Notes under the pieces: generated by a model | What the model saw: only the letters and a program-made list of their open reading frames with translations | Databases searched by the model: none | Told to the model about the DNA's origin: nothing | Program-made: the position numbers and the translations under genes | Shown here: one piece after another, positions 27,031-39,439 of the stretch | How positions within the stretch are numbered: position 1 is the first letter of the stretch | How the letters are laid out: each line of letters opens with the position of its first letter | Source: Maylandia zebra | Taxonomy: Eukaryota; Chordata; Actinopteri; Cichliformes; Cichlidae | Reading direction: 5' to 3' | Length of the DNA stretch: 64,000 nt | Assembly (NCBI RefSeq): GCF_041146795.1 | Contig: NC_135178.1 | Coordinates: 2,396,344 to 2,460,343, forward strand

Positions 27031-28540
27031 TTCTGTCCTCTTTGTCATGTTGTTCAGTGTGTAACCCTTCTGTTCCTGTATCTAACTCAGTATGGTCCTA
27101 AGAGAAATAAAATATTACTAATCACAACCACATGTAACAGTTGGGTGCCCCTCCCTCACCCTAGGTCATGCAGACGGCCTCTTCCTGTTCTCCCTCCCCA
27201 CTTTTCCCAGGTGCTTGCTAATAGCAGATGATCTCTTTAATAATGTGGGGTCTTTATCTCGCAAAATAAAGAATCTTGAAAAGACTGCTGCTGTGAACTG
27301 ACACTATCTAGATAACGCTGCGTTTTGTGGCCAGCAGCAGACTGATTAGAGAATAACCATTTGTATAGTATAAGAAGACCTGACAGACGTTTGTTTCTAA
27401 CCTGGGACAATCCTGGCCAGCTGTTCACGCAGGTTTTACAAGCCTGCTTCAACAGCCTCATGGATTTTAAAATAAAACAGACGGCATGCACCTCTGGAAC
27501 GGATTTGGCCCTTTGGTTTCAGTCACTTGGACTTGCGGGGTTATCTACAGTGTTTTAACAAGAAGCATGTGTGTGTGGTTAGAGTTACAGTTCATTAGAC
27601 TGTCTTTCAGCAACTTTCTAACTATGATAAAAGTTCTGCTCTTACCTGCTCTAGTTCAAGTCTTTCAGCACGTCTCCCTGAGGAACCACATAGTGCAGTG
27701 TTGAATGAAATCCCATTTTGTAATGTTCCTCTGAGTATGGATCCACACCCAAACGCTGATTTTAGGAGCAGGCGTGTTACTGTAGTCCTACTCCACTGTT
27801 GCTAAGGAGCCGAGCGCTGCTCTCTGGGTCTGTTTGTGGTTGGTAGGGGTGCTGGAGAGGTGGGGTGACGTGTTTTTCTTCTGTCATAGTTACAAGCCTT
27901 GGTTTGTATGTTACAATGGCATTATAGTCGATATGACTGCTTTCTGGTTACCATGTTGAAGGTCTTAAGCTGAACAATGGGCTGAAAACAGCTGATGGAG
28001 TTTATATGATCACGCGCAGCATGTTCATGATTTGACCCTGTGGTGTTTTTCCTCCTTTCCACTGGGTTAATTGGTGGGAACAGTGCTGCTGGAACATTGA
28101 GAGGCCTGTTCGTCCTGCGCCAACAGAGCTGTGGCTCAAGCTGTTAAAGCGTGAAAATAAAATCCAAACCAAGTGTTGTAAACTATCCCAAAGTACAAGG
28201 GTTTATGGGTAACATAGACATAACAAAAATCTGAAATGATGCTCATTATTATCTGATGTGAACACCTTGAATCAGGACTGTCTGAAATCGCTGCAGGATA
28301 CCAACATTATTCCACGTTAGAGCTTGTAACGACACATTTACAAATTAAATGAACCTTTTGTGCTTCTCCTTATTTTCTGGAGTAAACTCTTACATACATA
28401 CTGTTGTGAATATTCATATTGTGGCGTGTTGGGGGAGCAGCTAGCTCTCTCCCATCATGCCTTGGGACACGTGCTGCTGTTTAGATGTTCTTGGTTTATT
28501 GTTTATGATTACGTTACTTTTAATTATTTTTAATTATTAA
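27031..28540. other. intergenic stretch
   Basis: No gene or clear repeat recognised in about 1.5 kb. A short - strand open stretch at 27222-27168 ends in a donor-like gg|gtgagg but is not in phase with the downstream - strand exons, so I do not call it. Confidence 0.35.
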
Positions 28541-29910
28541 CTATTACTGTGCATAATTATTAGGCAACTTAACAAAAAACAAATATATACCCATTTCAAT
28601 TATTTATTTTTACCAGTGACACCAATATAACATCTCCACATTCACAAATATACATTTCTGACATTCAAAAACAAATCAGCGACCAATATAGCCACCTTTC
28701 TTTGCAAGGACACTCAAAAGCCTGCCATCCATGGATTCTGTCAGTGTTTTGATCTGTTCACCATCAACATTGCGTGCAGCAGCAACCACAGCCTCCCAGA
28801 CACTGTTCAGAGAGGTGTACTGTTTTCCCTCCTTGTAAATCTCACATTTGATGATGGACCACAGGTTCTCAATGGGGTTCAGATCAGGTGAACAAGGAGG
28901 CCATGTCATTAGTTTTTCTTCTTTTATACCCTTTCTTGCCAGCCACGCTGTGGAGTACTTGGACGCGTGTGATGGAGCATTGTCCTGCATGGAAATCATG
29001 TTTTTCTTGAAGGATGCAGACTTCTTCCTGTACCACTGCTTGAAGAAGGTGTCTTCCAGAAACTGGCAGTAGGACTGGGAGTTGAGCTTGACTCCATCCT
29101 CAACCCGAAAAGGCCCCACAAGCTCATCTTTGATGATACCAGCCCAAACCAGTACTCCACCTCCACCTTGCTGGCGTCTGAGTGGGACTGGAGCTCTCTG
29201 CCCTTTACCAATCCAGCCACGGGCCCATCCATCTGGCCCATCAAGACTCACTCTCATTTCATCAGTCCATAAAACCTTAGAAAAACCAGTCTTGAGATAT
29301 TTCTTGGCCCAGTCTTGACGTTTCAGCTTGTGTGTCTTGTTCAGTGGTGGTCGTCTTTCAGCCTTTCTTACCTTGGCCATGTCTCTGAGTATTGCACACC
29401 TTGTGCTTTTGGGCACTCCAGTGATGTTGCAGCTCTGAAATATGGCCAAACTGGTGGCAAGTGGCATCTTGGCAGCTGCACGCTTGACTTTTCTCAGTTC
29501 ATGGGCAGTTATTTTGCGCCTTGGTTTTTCCACACGCTTCTTGCGACCCTGTTGACTATTTTGAATGAAACGCTTGATTGTTCGATGATCACGCTTCAGA
29601 AGCTTTGCAATTTTGAGACTGCTGCATCCCTCTGCAAGATATCTCACTATTTTTGACTTTTCTGAGCCTGTCGAGTCCTTCTTTTGACCCATTTTGCCAA
29701 AGGAAAGGACGTTGCCTAATAATTATGCACACCTGATATAGGGTGTTGATGTCATTAGACCACACCCCTTCTCATTACAGAGATGCACATCACCTAATAT
29801 GCTTAATTGGTAGTAGGCTTTCGAGCCTATACAGCTTGGAGTAAGACAACGTGCATGAAGAGGATGATGTGGACAAAATACTCATTTGCCTAATAATTCT
29901 GCACTCCCTG
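28541..29910 (-). mobile_element. Tc1-like DNA transposon, left end incomplete
   Basis: The element carries an intact transposase (separate entry). The direct-repeat motif gcctaataattatgca occurs twice on the right side: inner at 29714-29729, and outer at 29888-29903 as gcctaataattctgca just before the end ccctg|ta at 29910. This is the IR/DR layout of long-TIR Tc1 elements. On the left only the inner copy is present, inverted, at 28549-28564 (gtgcataattattaggc); the outer terminal inverted repeat ending in the cagggagtgcag type is missing. The copy therefore probably cannot move by itself, despite its intact ORF. Confidence 0.85.
28676..29692 (-). CDS. Tc1/mariner-family transposase, intact 338-aa ORF
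   Basis: A full-length transposase that would bind the element's inverted repeats and catalyse cut-and-paste movement into TA sites. N-terminal paired-like helix-turn-helix DNA-binding domain at about residues 1-110 (KIAKLLKRDHRTIKRFIQNS, then a GRPR/AT-hook-like basic linker KPRRKITAHE). The catalytic domain has WTDEMRVSLDGPDG (first Asp), ISMQDNAPSHASKY (second Asp) and SPDLNPIENLWSIIK (Glu). I count 37 residues between the second Asp and the Glu, so it is DD37E, not the DD34E of Sleeping Beauty-type Tc1. A glycine-rich box (RRQQGGGGVLVWAG) is present. There are no internal stops or frameshifts, which points to a fairly recent insertion. The surrounding element lacks its outer left repeat. 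Confidence 0.93.
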   Translation of the reverse strand: MGQKKDSTGSEKSKIVRYLAEGCSSLKIAKLLKRDHRTIKRFIQNSQQGRKKRVEKPRRKITAHELRKVKRAAAKMPLATSLAIFQSCNITGVPKSTRCAILRDMAKVRKAERRPPLNKTHKLKRQDWAKKYLKTGFSKVLWTDEMRVSLDGPDGWARGWIGKGQRAPVPLRRQQGGGGVLVWAGIIKDELVGPFRVEDGVKLNSQSYCQFLEDTFFKQWYRKKSASFKKNMISMQDNAPSHASKYSTAWLARKGIKEEKLMTWPPCSPDLNPIENLWSIIKCEIYKEGKQYTSLNSVWEAVVAAARNVDGEQIKTLTESMDGRLLSVLAKKGGYIGR

Positions 29911-31310
29911 TAAAGTAAACGTAGGCAGAGAGACACATATATCCTCCAGTATGTGGTTATGGTTGTTTTGGGAGTGTCTACTTTTCTCTGTAGTTTAGAA
30001 CTTATATTTTAGTTTTACTTGAAGTATTTTTTTTGTCTGTGAGCTGTTTTTACTGCAGCAAAAAGGTAAAACAGCAGTTGGAGATTAATGGACGACCAAA
30101 ATTACTGTGATCATGCGAAATAAAGATGAAATCTTATTGCCTTTGGTTGCTGGAAGATGGGGAGAAGACCAGGTGGGCAGCTACTCACAGGCAGGTAACA
30201 TCTTCAGAGCAACTTTGGTCAATCAAGATGGCAATAAAATGACGGTTGGCTATCACTCATATTAGCATGGGACTGAGCTGACAGTTACAGTAATACAGCA
30301 ATTAACTTTGATAAACTGGCAAAAACCTCAAATGTGCCACTGTCACATACACAGAAATCCACAGTAACTATTTACATTAAGCATCCAGCAAGAACCTCAT
30401 AGATTTGAAATTCAGAAATCCTCCACAAATAGTGACGTACTTTCTCTGCAAGATAGTGATTTATGTGCAAAACATCACCAAAATGTGAGCAGCTGCTGAG
30501 CATTTGAGCCATTATTTGAGAAATTTTGCTAATCTGTCTGAGAGACTAGCACATGTTTTGCTAGTCACCAAGCGGTTGCTTCCTTTTACTCTAATATGAG
30601 TGAAGCACTCAGACACAATATTAAAACCACTGAGAGCGAATGATACAGATCAACTTGTTGAAATGCTCTGCTTGGAAACATTGTTTCCTAGCAATCATGT
30701 GGACACATATCACACACCTAGAAAGAACAAACAAACCTTCCTCTATGGAAACAGCACTCCCTGAAATCCCCCCCTGCAGGATAATGCACCACAAAACCTA
30801 CTCAGAGTTGGCTTGTACAAAAGAGACTATGGCATCCAAATGCATGCAGAGGTCTTGTGTTAATCCTGTAGTGACTCACAGTTCTTTTGATAGCATGAGG
30901 TGGACCTACACAAGATTATACCAAAGATTCAGAGACTTTATCTAGAGCACCCTTTTATGTGAGCACTGCAGAGACAAGAGGAAGTGCATGCAAAGATGCC
31001 TGGCTGGGTAGTGAGCTGTGTTATGGTAAGGTGGCACATGCTTTAAAATGCCTCATTGACAGGATTTCAAGCAGGATTTCATTTTTATTATTTTATTTTA
31101 TAATGGTGCAATCAGAGATGTCCTGCAGGCAGCAGCATGAGGCAGTATACCCCTAGCTGTTATCAGCTAAGATAATGATTCAAAAGGTAAGTTACTAAAA
31201 CTAAAGTCATGCGTAAGAAGTCAGCTCGACATTACTCAGTGGATTTAAGGTGCTTTTATCACCACATCATACTGATTTAACCTGAACAGAGTGCAGGTGG
31301 AGAAGGAATT
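29911..31310. other. intergenic stretch
   Basis: About 1.4 kb with no gene or clear repeat. Open frames such as 30640-30945 (+) show no recognisable motif and no splice context. Confidence 0.35.
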
Positions 31311-31319
31311 CATAAAGTC

Positions 31320-33780
31320 TGCACTGCATCTGTCTTCACTTTCACCTTCGCTTGGGACCTGATAGAGCAGAGGAGAGTTTGTGGCCCTCAGGAGCGCATG
31401 TTACTTTTCAGAATCAGAGGCGCGAATAGCAGCAGGAAGATTGTTCCAGAGTCTCGAGGCTGCCGGGGCAAAAGCACGGTCACCTCTGGTCTTTACCGGG
31501 ATCCAGGCTGCACTAACAGTAATTGTCCTGATGATCTTAGGGCTCTCCCAGGGGTATATGGACTAAGGAGTTCAGTGAGGTAGCACGGCGCAGTATTGTT
31601 TATGATTTTAAAGGTAAGCAACAAAATTTAAACTCAATTCGGTATTTGACAGGGAGGCAGTGCAGGTCAGCAAGGACTGGGCTGATAGAGGCAAACCTTG
31701 TGGTTCCAGTCAGACAGTGTGCCACAGTGTTGTGGACAAGCTGCGATCTATAAGAAGGGCGGAGTGGAGACCAAAGTAAAGGGAATTACAGTAGTCTAAT
31801 CTAGAGGTCACAAAAACATGGATACGTTTCTCAAGGTCCTTGTGTGGTATGTAGTGCTTGGCCTTGGAGATTTAACGCAGTTGGTAGAAACTAGATTTAA
31901 CTACAGAGGATACTTGCTTGTCAAACTTAAAGGAGCTGTCAAAGAGAACACCTAAGTGCCAGAAAGAAAGGCGGCAAGGGGTCCAAGAGTGTCAGCAAAT
32001 TGGCCCCGTGAAGCATGGTTGTCGAACATCACAATTTCTACTCGTTCAATATAAGAGAGTTATCGGAGAGCCAATCTTTGACCTCTCTCAAGCACTCTAA
32101 TAGACAGTGTAATGACGACGAAATGCCATTAGTCATCCGAAAGTAAATCTGAATATCATCAGCATAAAAGTGATAAGAGATATTACACTTCTCAAAGATA
32201 GAGCCTAAGGGCAGCATACACAATGAAAGCAACATAGGGCCCAACACAGATCCCTGGGGGACACCACACCAGAGGGGAGCAACAGAGGAAGAGCAGCCAC
32301 CGATGGTGACGGGGTAAGACCTATCCAATAGATACGATCTAAACCAGTTAAGGGCACTACCCCTTATGCCTACTGTACGTCCAAGCCTCGATAGGAGGAT
32401 ATTATGGTCCATCATATCAAACGCAGAAGTCAAGTCCAGTAAAACTAAGACTGTAGACCACCCTGAGTCAGCAAATAAGAGAAGGTCATTTAGGACTGTC
32501 AGCAGCACAGTTTCAGTGCTATGGCGCGGTTTAAAGCCAGACTGGAATTTGTTGCTGATATTATTTGGATCCAAGTAGGCCTGCATCTGTGAGAGGACTA
32601 TTTTCTCCAATGCTTTAGACAAGAATGGAAGTTTGGAAATCGGCCTGTAATTTGGAAGGTCGTTATGATCAAGATTACTTTTTTTAGAACAGGCTGTATT
32701 ACCGCATGTTTAAAGACTGTCGGGACGCAGCCGGAGGACAGTGATAAATTCATTCCTTGACAAAGCGAGATGGGAGGATATCATGGACAGAGTTAGTATT
32801 TCTCAGTTGATCGATTATACGCTTAAGTGTGGGAAGTGACACCAGCTCAAACTGATGAAAAGTCGATGGGCATCCTAAGGTAGGGGCAGGGCTCCTCACT
32901 AAGGCGTGTAAGGCTTTTAAAGATCAAATTTTATCTGTGAAGTAATTTAAAAATTGTTCACAGAGAACATAAACTTTAAGTTTATGTTTAATAACTGAGG
33001 CTAGACCTCCACCTTTACCAGTGGGTCTGGGTGAACTAAAAAAAGACAGTCAGGAGGGAGTAGCTCAGAGAAGGAGAGGGCGCATCCAGGTGTCCGTCAG
33101 AAACAATGCGTCCAGCCCAGAGGTGAGGAAAAAATCATTCAGAACAAAAGTCTTATTCACCAGCGACCTCATGTTTAGTTGGCCATCCAGATCAAGGGCG
33201 CCGTGTTTTTACTTGGAGCACGGCTCAATCAGCTTAGGTTGCTGCAGTGTACGCCACCCCGAAAAGTCCTTATCCAGGTCCGGATAGGCAGACAGGCCAC
33301 AGGGAAGGCAGAGTTAACCTGTTGTCCGACGGGGCGGATCCATCGATGGGTGACCAATCTAACAAAGAATCGGCCCCGGGAAGTGGGAGGATGTTGCAGG
33401 ATTTCCATGGTAGCATGTAGATTAGCCACGGCCCATGCTTTAAGGTAAGCCTTAAAACGTACACGAATACCACTCTGTTTACCCCACTTCCTGAAGCGTT
33501 TCTTGGACGGGAAGGGTAGAGGCAAGACGTGTGTGCTGGTGGAAAAATCCATCCGGGGCGAAGTGGCATCTCCTATATTCCAACATGGATCCGGTCCATA
33601 GTGGTGAAAAGATCGAAGATTCAAAAGCGTTTGCCGATCGTAGGTAATTAGTACATTGCCACTTGGAGAGCAGATCAGGAGGATAAGGAAAATTAAACAG
33701 AGATCAAAAAGGAGGGGTCGAAAGCAGAGTCGAAGACGGCCAGTCATGCACACCGGCGCCATCTTGGTAACTTGTTTACA
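31320..33780 (-). mobile_element. L2-like LINE with internal endonuclease deletion
   Basis: Read on the - strand, the element starts near 33762 with an ORF (177 aa) typical of the N-terminus of a fish L2/CR1-group LINE, containing FHHYGPDPCWNIGDATSPRM and ILQHPPTSRGRFFVRLVTHR. The frame then breaks. Only the opening of the apurinic endonuclease domain survives (a degenerate 'LVNKTFVLNDFF' stretch near 33140-33180) before sequence that belongs downstream of it. The central ORF 32622-32038 keeps the reverse transcriptase core: LLDLTSAFDMMDHNILLSRL, GVPQGSVLGPMLL and the catalytic FYADDIQIY. Downstream to about 31320, multiple stops interrupt the C-terminal part. Dead copy. Confidence 0.82.
32038..32622 (-). 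pseudogene. LINE reverse transcriptase core fragment
   Basis: A 194-aa open fragment of the L2-like LINE described above. It contains RT motif 'LDLTSAFDMMDHNILLSRLG' with the first catalytic Asp, 'GVPQGSVLGP', and 'YHFYADDIQIYF' with the paired Asp residues. It ends at LSDNSLILNE, where the family normally continues ('NKTE...') but a stop occurs here. The enzyme would copy LINE RNA into DNA at the target site, but without endonuclease this copy cannot do so. Confidence 0.85.
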
Positions 33781-35639
33781 TTATATAAAGCATAAATGAA
33801 CACAAATCTAATCCAATTGTAAATAGTATCTCTGCCCTGTGAACTCAGATTGTTTCATACATCCTAGATATTTTCTTAAATTAAATAATAAATTAATAAA
33901 TAAAGCTCACAAGGAAAATCAAAACTGTAAATCAAGAACGAGCCTTAGCTGTGAGAATAACCAGGAAACAAGAACACAACCTCTGACAGCAACAAAGGGA
34001 CAACATGTTTTTACATGGAAGACTTTTGGGGGTGAAAAACAAGACAGGAGGGAAAACCAGCTATCAGAAAAGATTCATACTAAACATGATACAGAGGCAG
34101 TGGGACACAGCTGCTCATAAGATAAGAGATTTTAAGGAGGAAAATACAAATCAATAACACCTTGTGAAGCTAAAATAATGAAATAAAAGCAGGTACAAAA
34201 CCGAAACGTAACAAGAACTACAAACCCAGTAACATGACACACAGAGCCGTGACTGCAATACGTGTAAGGTCTTTACATTACTGTATAAATACAATATAAA
34301 GCACCTTGAGACAACTGTAGTGAGTTGGTGCTACATGAATACAACTGAATTGAAACACACTGTCTGGCTTGGTTTTTGTAAGTTTTCACTTGTCCATACA
34401 CAGAACTTATTACACAGTATAGTAAACAATGTAATTTCATGGCCTTGAATATGTCATCAGACTTCAAAAAACCGAGTGTGTTGGAATTCAACGAGGATGT
34501 TTATGTTTAGCACATTGGAAGATCCGCCTCATCTACAAGATTATATTAGAAAACATGTGAGTGCTTCCCACAGGTCCTGGGGACAGTGTTTCACATGACC
34601 TCTCACCACCACAGGAAAAAGGCGCTGCAGTGTTTTTCACCTGCCTTTAGCTATTTAAGGCAGTTGGATGTTGAGCAGCTCTACTGATCTGCGGTAAAGA
34701 CAGCTCAAGAACACTGAGCAATGAAAGGACATCAATCATCTGCTGCTTTCTGGGACCACAGTTTAATCTGTTGCTGCAAGAGGAAACAAACGATCCCTGT
34801 GGGGAAATTGGGTTGCAGCAATAATAAACTGTATGAAATAGTTTTCCTTCTTTCGTCTCCCTCCTTCCAGCTCGCCCCTTCAGTTTCCACAACTCATTAA
34901 ATGCTTCACATCTTTATCCACTTTATCAGTTTCCCCATTGAAGCAATTAAATTGACCCGTCCTTTGGAAGTCCTGCCTCCTCAAGCTATCGCCTTACTCA
35001 AATGTCACCGCTACAACCACAGTGCATTATATTCTTAACTGTGATTTCTTCTTATGCACCCTTTTGGTCACTTGGTCTAACACATGAAGACACATGTTCA
35101 TTTAAACATCCAACACCAATTTAGAGTCACAAAAGAGCAGTCACACAGAAAGACTAGAATATACTTCATAACTGGAATATCCAATAAAATGAATGCGGGT
35201 TTTATCACGGGGTAGTAAACAGTACTCCAAGTCATTTATACAAAATATACAAGGGAAGCTGCCAACACGCCAGCATGTGACAAACTGAGAACATAGACTG
35301 TATAAAGGTGTACTAGCACAGCGGTGCTATTACCTGACTGCTGCTAATATTTGGGTACTTTTACATTTGAATACAAAGTACAGCTGGTTGCATTATCAGT
35401 AGACATTAGAACAGCAGATATAAAAATGTATCTGTGACCACATTAAATAACTCTAGCCTTGTTTGTATATTTGTATGTATGAATATATGTATATATGTAT
35501 ATATTTTAAATGTGTTAACTGTCTCTTTCCAGCACATTGTAAAGCACCTTGATCTGAATAGTGCTATGCAGATAAATGGGACCTGACATGACATTCATGC
35601 ATTTAGTTGTAAACCAAAGTTAACCATAGGTTTAGCTCC
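33781..35639. other. intergenic stretch with LINE-tail fragments
   Basis: 34280-34345 carries an L2-type 3' tail (ataaagcaccttgagacaactg ... gaattgaa). 33920-34260 is A-rich with the acaagaac/aaacaggaa style of a fish LTR, but too degenerate to bound. No gene recognised. Confidence 0.4.
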
Positions 35640-36161
35640 CAAAGTGTCACGGCTGGGGCAGCAGTCGTGTTGTGGAATGAAAGGAGGACCCAAAATGCAG
35701 GCAGCCGACTGATGATATGAGTGAGAGTTTATTTACAGGTGACAGTGGCAGGAACAGACAACGAATCATGAGACATACTAACGGAAACCTAAACTGGGAA
35801 AACTAAAGAGCAACTAGAAATCCTCAGGACACGGGGTGAAAGGCAGAGAGACGCATACTGACGGAGGATACCAAAAACGCAGAGATACACAGATGAACAC
35901 AGACCGACACCCACTAAATATACACACACGAGGTAATCGGGTAATCACACACAGGAGGGAAGAACAGCTGAACCCAATACACATGAGGACCGGAGGAGAC
36001 AAGCTGAACACAATGACAACAGACACAGACCTTCAGAACAAAACAGGAAATCTAGAACCCGAACCGGACGCAAGGGGGGAGGACACAGAATAACTAGAAC
36101 AGAGGGACATAATCATAAAACACAAAACGCTGGGCCAACGACCCAGCACCGTGACACAAAG
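35640..36161 (-). mobile_element. solo-LTR-like element with 5-bp target duplication
   Basis: A 512-bp element at 35645-36156 begins tgtcacgg and ends ccgtgaca. It is flanked by caaag at 35640-35644 and again at 36157-36161, a perfect 5-bp duplication. On the - strand it has the LTR layout: TG start, a TATA-like box (gtatatttagtg, + strand near 35906-35917), a polyadenylation signal AATAAA (+ strand tttatt near 35730) and a CA end. No internal coding region is present, so it reads as a solo LTR left after recombination. The 8-bp inverted ends are longer than most LTRs have, so a non-autonomous DNA transposon is the alternative. Confidence 0.6.
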
Positions 36162-39100
36162 TTACTATGATTCATCCTAAAGGAAGCATGAGCATCCTTC
36201 TAATAGTTGCCTACAAATGTTATTAACTTCTTCACATCTACCCGGTTCTGTGGCACTTTGATTTCAAATTGGGTTACAGTTAGGTGCTTTGTATGCCCAA
36301 ACGCAAACCTAAGAGAAGACCAAATTCTGTTTAATTTATATCAAGTCAATTCACAGCAACAAGGTGCTTGATACTGTGACCTAAAAGTATAACCCAGAGA
36401 AAACCCCGACCATCAAACCGTTCTGTGCACACGTTCTTCCCTGTGTGTGGGTTTCCTCTTACAGTCCAACATGCTTGTCAGGTTACTGAATAAATCTAAA
36501 CTGACTATAGATGTAAGGATGCGGACGTGTGAATGGCTGTCTCCTGCGGTGGGAAAGAAATGGAGGCATCTTGACCACAGTGCTAATACTGTAGGGCTGC
36601 TTTGAGCATGTCAGAACTGCAGATAAATCTACAGTAAATGCACTGACACATGATGCTATTGAGATTTAATCCACATGTTAACTCTGGCAACACTCTCTGA
36701 TGTCCAAAACAATGTGTGTTTACACCCTGGTTGTTAATACCAAAGAAGCACGTCTGTCCACAGCCATCAGGCTTCTACGCTTCCAGTTCTACAGTGGAGT
36801 AAAAGTTGGCAGTGAGTACATGTTGCTGTAAGCACACACGGGGTCATATGATCTGTCATTTACGTCAATAAAATCGTCTAAAAGGCGCCAAAACGCACAC
36901 ATGGTTTATGCTGCCCCTGTTTTTGGCACTTAAATGCCGTCACAGACACTGTTTGGTCAATCACACACCCCGAGGGCTCGTCTAGACTTGTCACCAAACA
37001 CGCACTCCCACAAAAAGTTTTGACACCAAAATTCCAGGTCCGTGATGCAACTCTGGGCCTATGCAGCTGTAATACAGGAGACGTTTCCAGGAACCTTTTC
37101 CTCTCAGCTGTTTCAAATATTTAAATTAGACAAATGTTTCTGAAACCATTTTGCTTTTGATTCACTTTGTATGGTCTGTGGTTCCGCAAAACGTCTGCAT
37201 TTGTTGCATAACTGGAACAGATTAGATCTGGAAAAGCTAAGAGAGTCCACAATTGCTTACTGTTTGATATGGGCCTGTGTGACATTTTCTCCCCCTCTGC
37301 CTGAGGAATCCCCCCTCTGAAAGGATTCCAGCGGGAACTGATGAGTGCAAATGTGGAAATATTTCACAACACTGCTGGCCTTGTCTAAAGAATCATTATG
37401 CCACTTACTTCTTGTCATAATTCCGGGGTGGGGGATTGGGGGGGTGGGGGTTTCCTGGTCAAAACATGATGTCATTGTGCATTTTCTCAGACTCAGCATA
37501 TTGATTGCATTGTTCTTCGTGGGTGGGGGGTCAATGAAGCGTCACTGGGTCAAACCTCCCATTCATCTTGGATCCCCACAACACCGAGGAGGTGCTTCAC
37601 TACACCTCCTGTGAGCTTGTCTTCAGCTGGGAGAAACGCTACATTGTTACATGCTCACAGCTGCTAAAGCAGGTAAGTGTAATGAAGCAAAAGAATCACC
37701 ATGAAATCTGCTGTTAGCCTGAAGCTGTGATCAAAGTGTTTAAACATGGTACAAACTCAAAGGCATGAAAGGCAGATGAAAGACGCATGATCTGCTGTAG
37801 GCATAGAGGCCTTTTCATTTTGGCACACTAGAAAATGTGTTTCAGAAGCAAACACTATGTTTGCCTGCACACTATCTTGTTTTACTTAATAATAATAAAA
37901 CATCCTCCTGAGCTTTTTCACTATTGATGTGCAACATGAATAAAATCAGTTTTAAAGTGTCGTGGTTTAACTATAGCTGTTGGGCACACTTCAGGGAACA
38001 TTCACTCCTGGGCCAACTAAGATGTTGGTTTGGACATTAAGGCTTTGTCACAGCAAGCAACCAAACCATGCAGCAACATGTCAATGGCCTTGTGTTCTGA
38101 ATGGGCTTATCTCATACTATGTGCTGGCTGAAGGTTGGTTCATTTTTGTTATATTATTTCTGCCCTAGAATGATGAGGACTTTTTATTGAACATTTACAC
38201 CCTCATCTGCCATCTTCTCTGTGCTAATTTTCATAAAAAGATGCAGACTCAGATTAAGCAGACTGAAAACTGACCTTCATTTAGAAGCAGCAAATACGTA
38301 AGGCAGATGAAAACAGAGTCAAATAATCCACACTGTTACAAACTAAGCATCAAACAAAACACTGAATAACAGAAATGAAAACCCAAACCACTGGATAAAA
38401 ACACTGGATCATGACAATATTAACCTAAACAAAGCTCTATAACTACCAACCAGGTTGCAGATCATATGGTAGACTAACTTCACTAACTCTCAAAACATTG
38501 CTGTTATTTAGTTTTCCACTTCTGTTTACGTCCAAAGTACAGAGCTGTGCATTTTAGTTTATTAGAAAGACTTTAGGCAGAAACTAGCTAGCTAAAATCC
38601 TGCTACTTCTAAAACCATATAAATCCTCTTTTTCATGGATATTGGTTGTTAACATTTATTGGAACACCTGGAAGAGCGTCCATACGGGTTTTTATTGGAA
38701 CTTCAAGAATCTGGACTGTTTTTTTACTCTCATTGGTGCCTCATTGTTTTATTTTGGGAACCATAGGAGTGTTTGGACACAGAATTGGCCAATAATGTCA
38801 AACTTAACAAGTGAAATACTTAGCAATCTAAATGAAAAACAACATAATTCGTATGTCTTTAGGTGTAAAGAAGTACAAGTGCATTCTGAAAAGGTTTACA
38901 TTCAATGAATCACACATATTCCAAACAAGTGAGCATCCCGGAATGTCTTAAGAAAAAACAAGTACAATTTCAATAATGCATGCATATCTCAGAATTCCAC
39001 AGTTAGGCACCAAACGTTCATATGTAGTGTCAGGACTGAGTGTGTAGGTGCAAACGTAAGACACCAAGGGTGAAACAAAAGTGAGGATTTAATAACTGAA

Positions 39101-39430
39101 GAGTCCAAACGTAAGCTTATAGCAATGGCTGGAAGGTTGGTGTTTCAGTCAAATCAGTAACTCAGAGGAAAAAAACGACACTTAAACAATTATTGGAGTC
39201 TAAAATTAAAAAAAAAAATCCACAAGGAGCATTGGAGCTCATGAAATAGCCCAAAACAGAATATTCACAAAAAACACTGGAGCTCAGGAAACAGTTTACA
39301 AACAGTTCATGGGGCAGGACTGCAAGCTGACGGCACAACAGTCTATAACAGAGTGGCTCAGGGGACCAACCCGGAGGTTGACAGCACAGGAGTCCAGGAA
39401 GAAAGAGTTCAGGGGGCCGACTGTATGAAA
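36162..39430. other. intergenic stretch
   Basis: About 3.3 kb without gene or clear repeat, apart from the G-rich run at 37425-37450 listed separately. Confidence 0.35.
37425..37450 (+). other. potential G-quadruplex
   Basis: Four runs of four to seven guanines separated by loops of one to three bases (ggggtgggggattgggggggtggggg pattern, 37425-37450). A further G run lies at 37521-37530. No gene context gives it a role. Confidence 0.7.
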
Positions 39431-39439
39431 AGCAGATAC

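Noticed and set aside
27168..27222. Candidate - strand exon upstream of the unidentified gene
   Set aside because: It ends with two leftover bases, whereas the 23949 exon needs one, so the phase does not fit.
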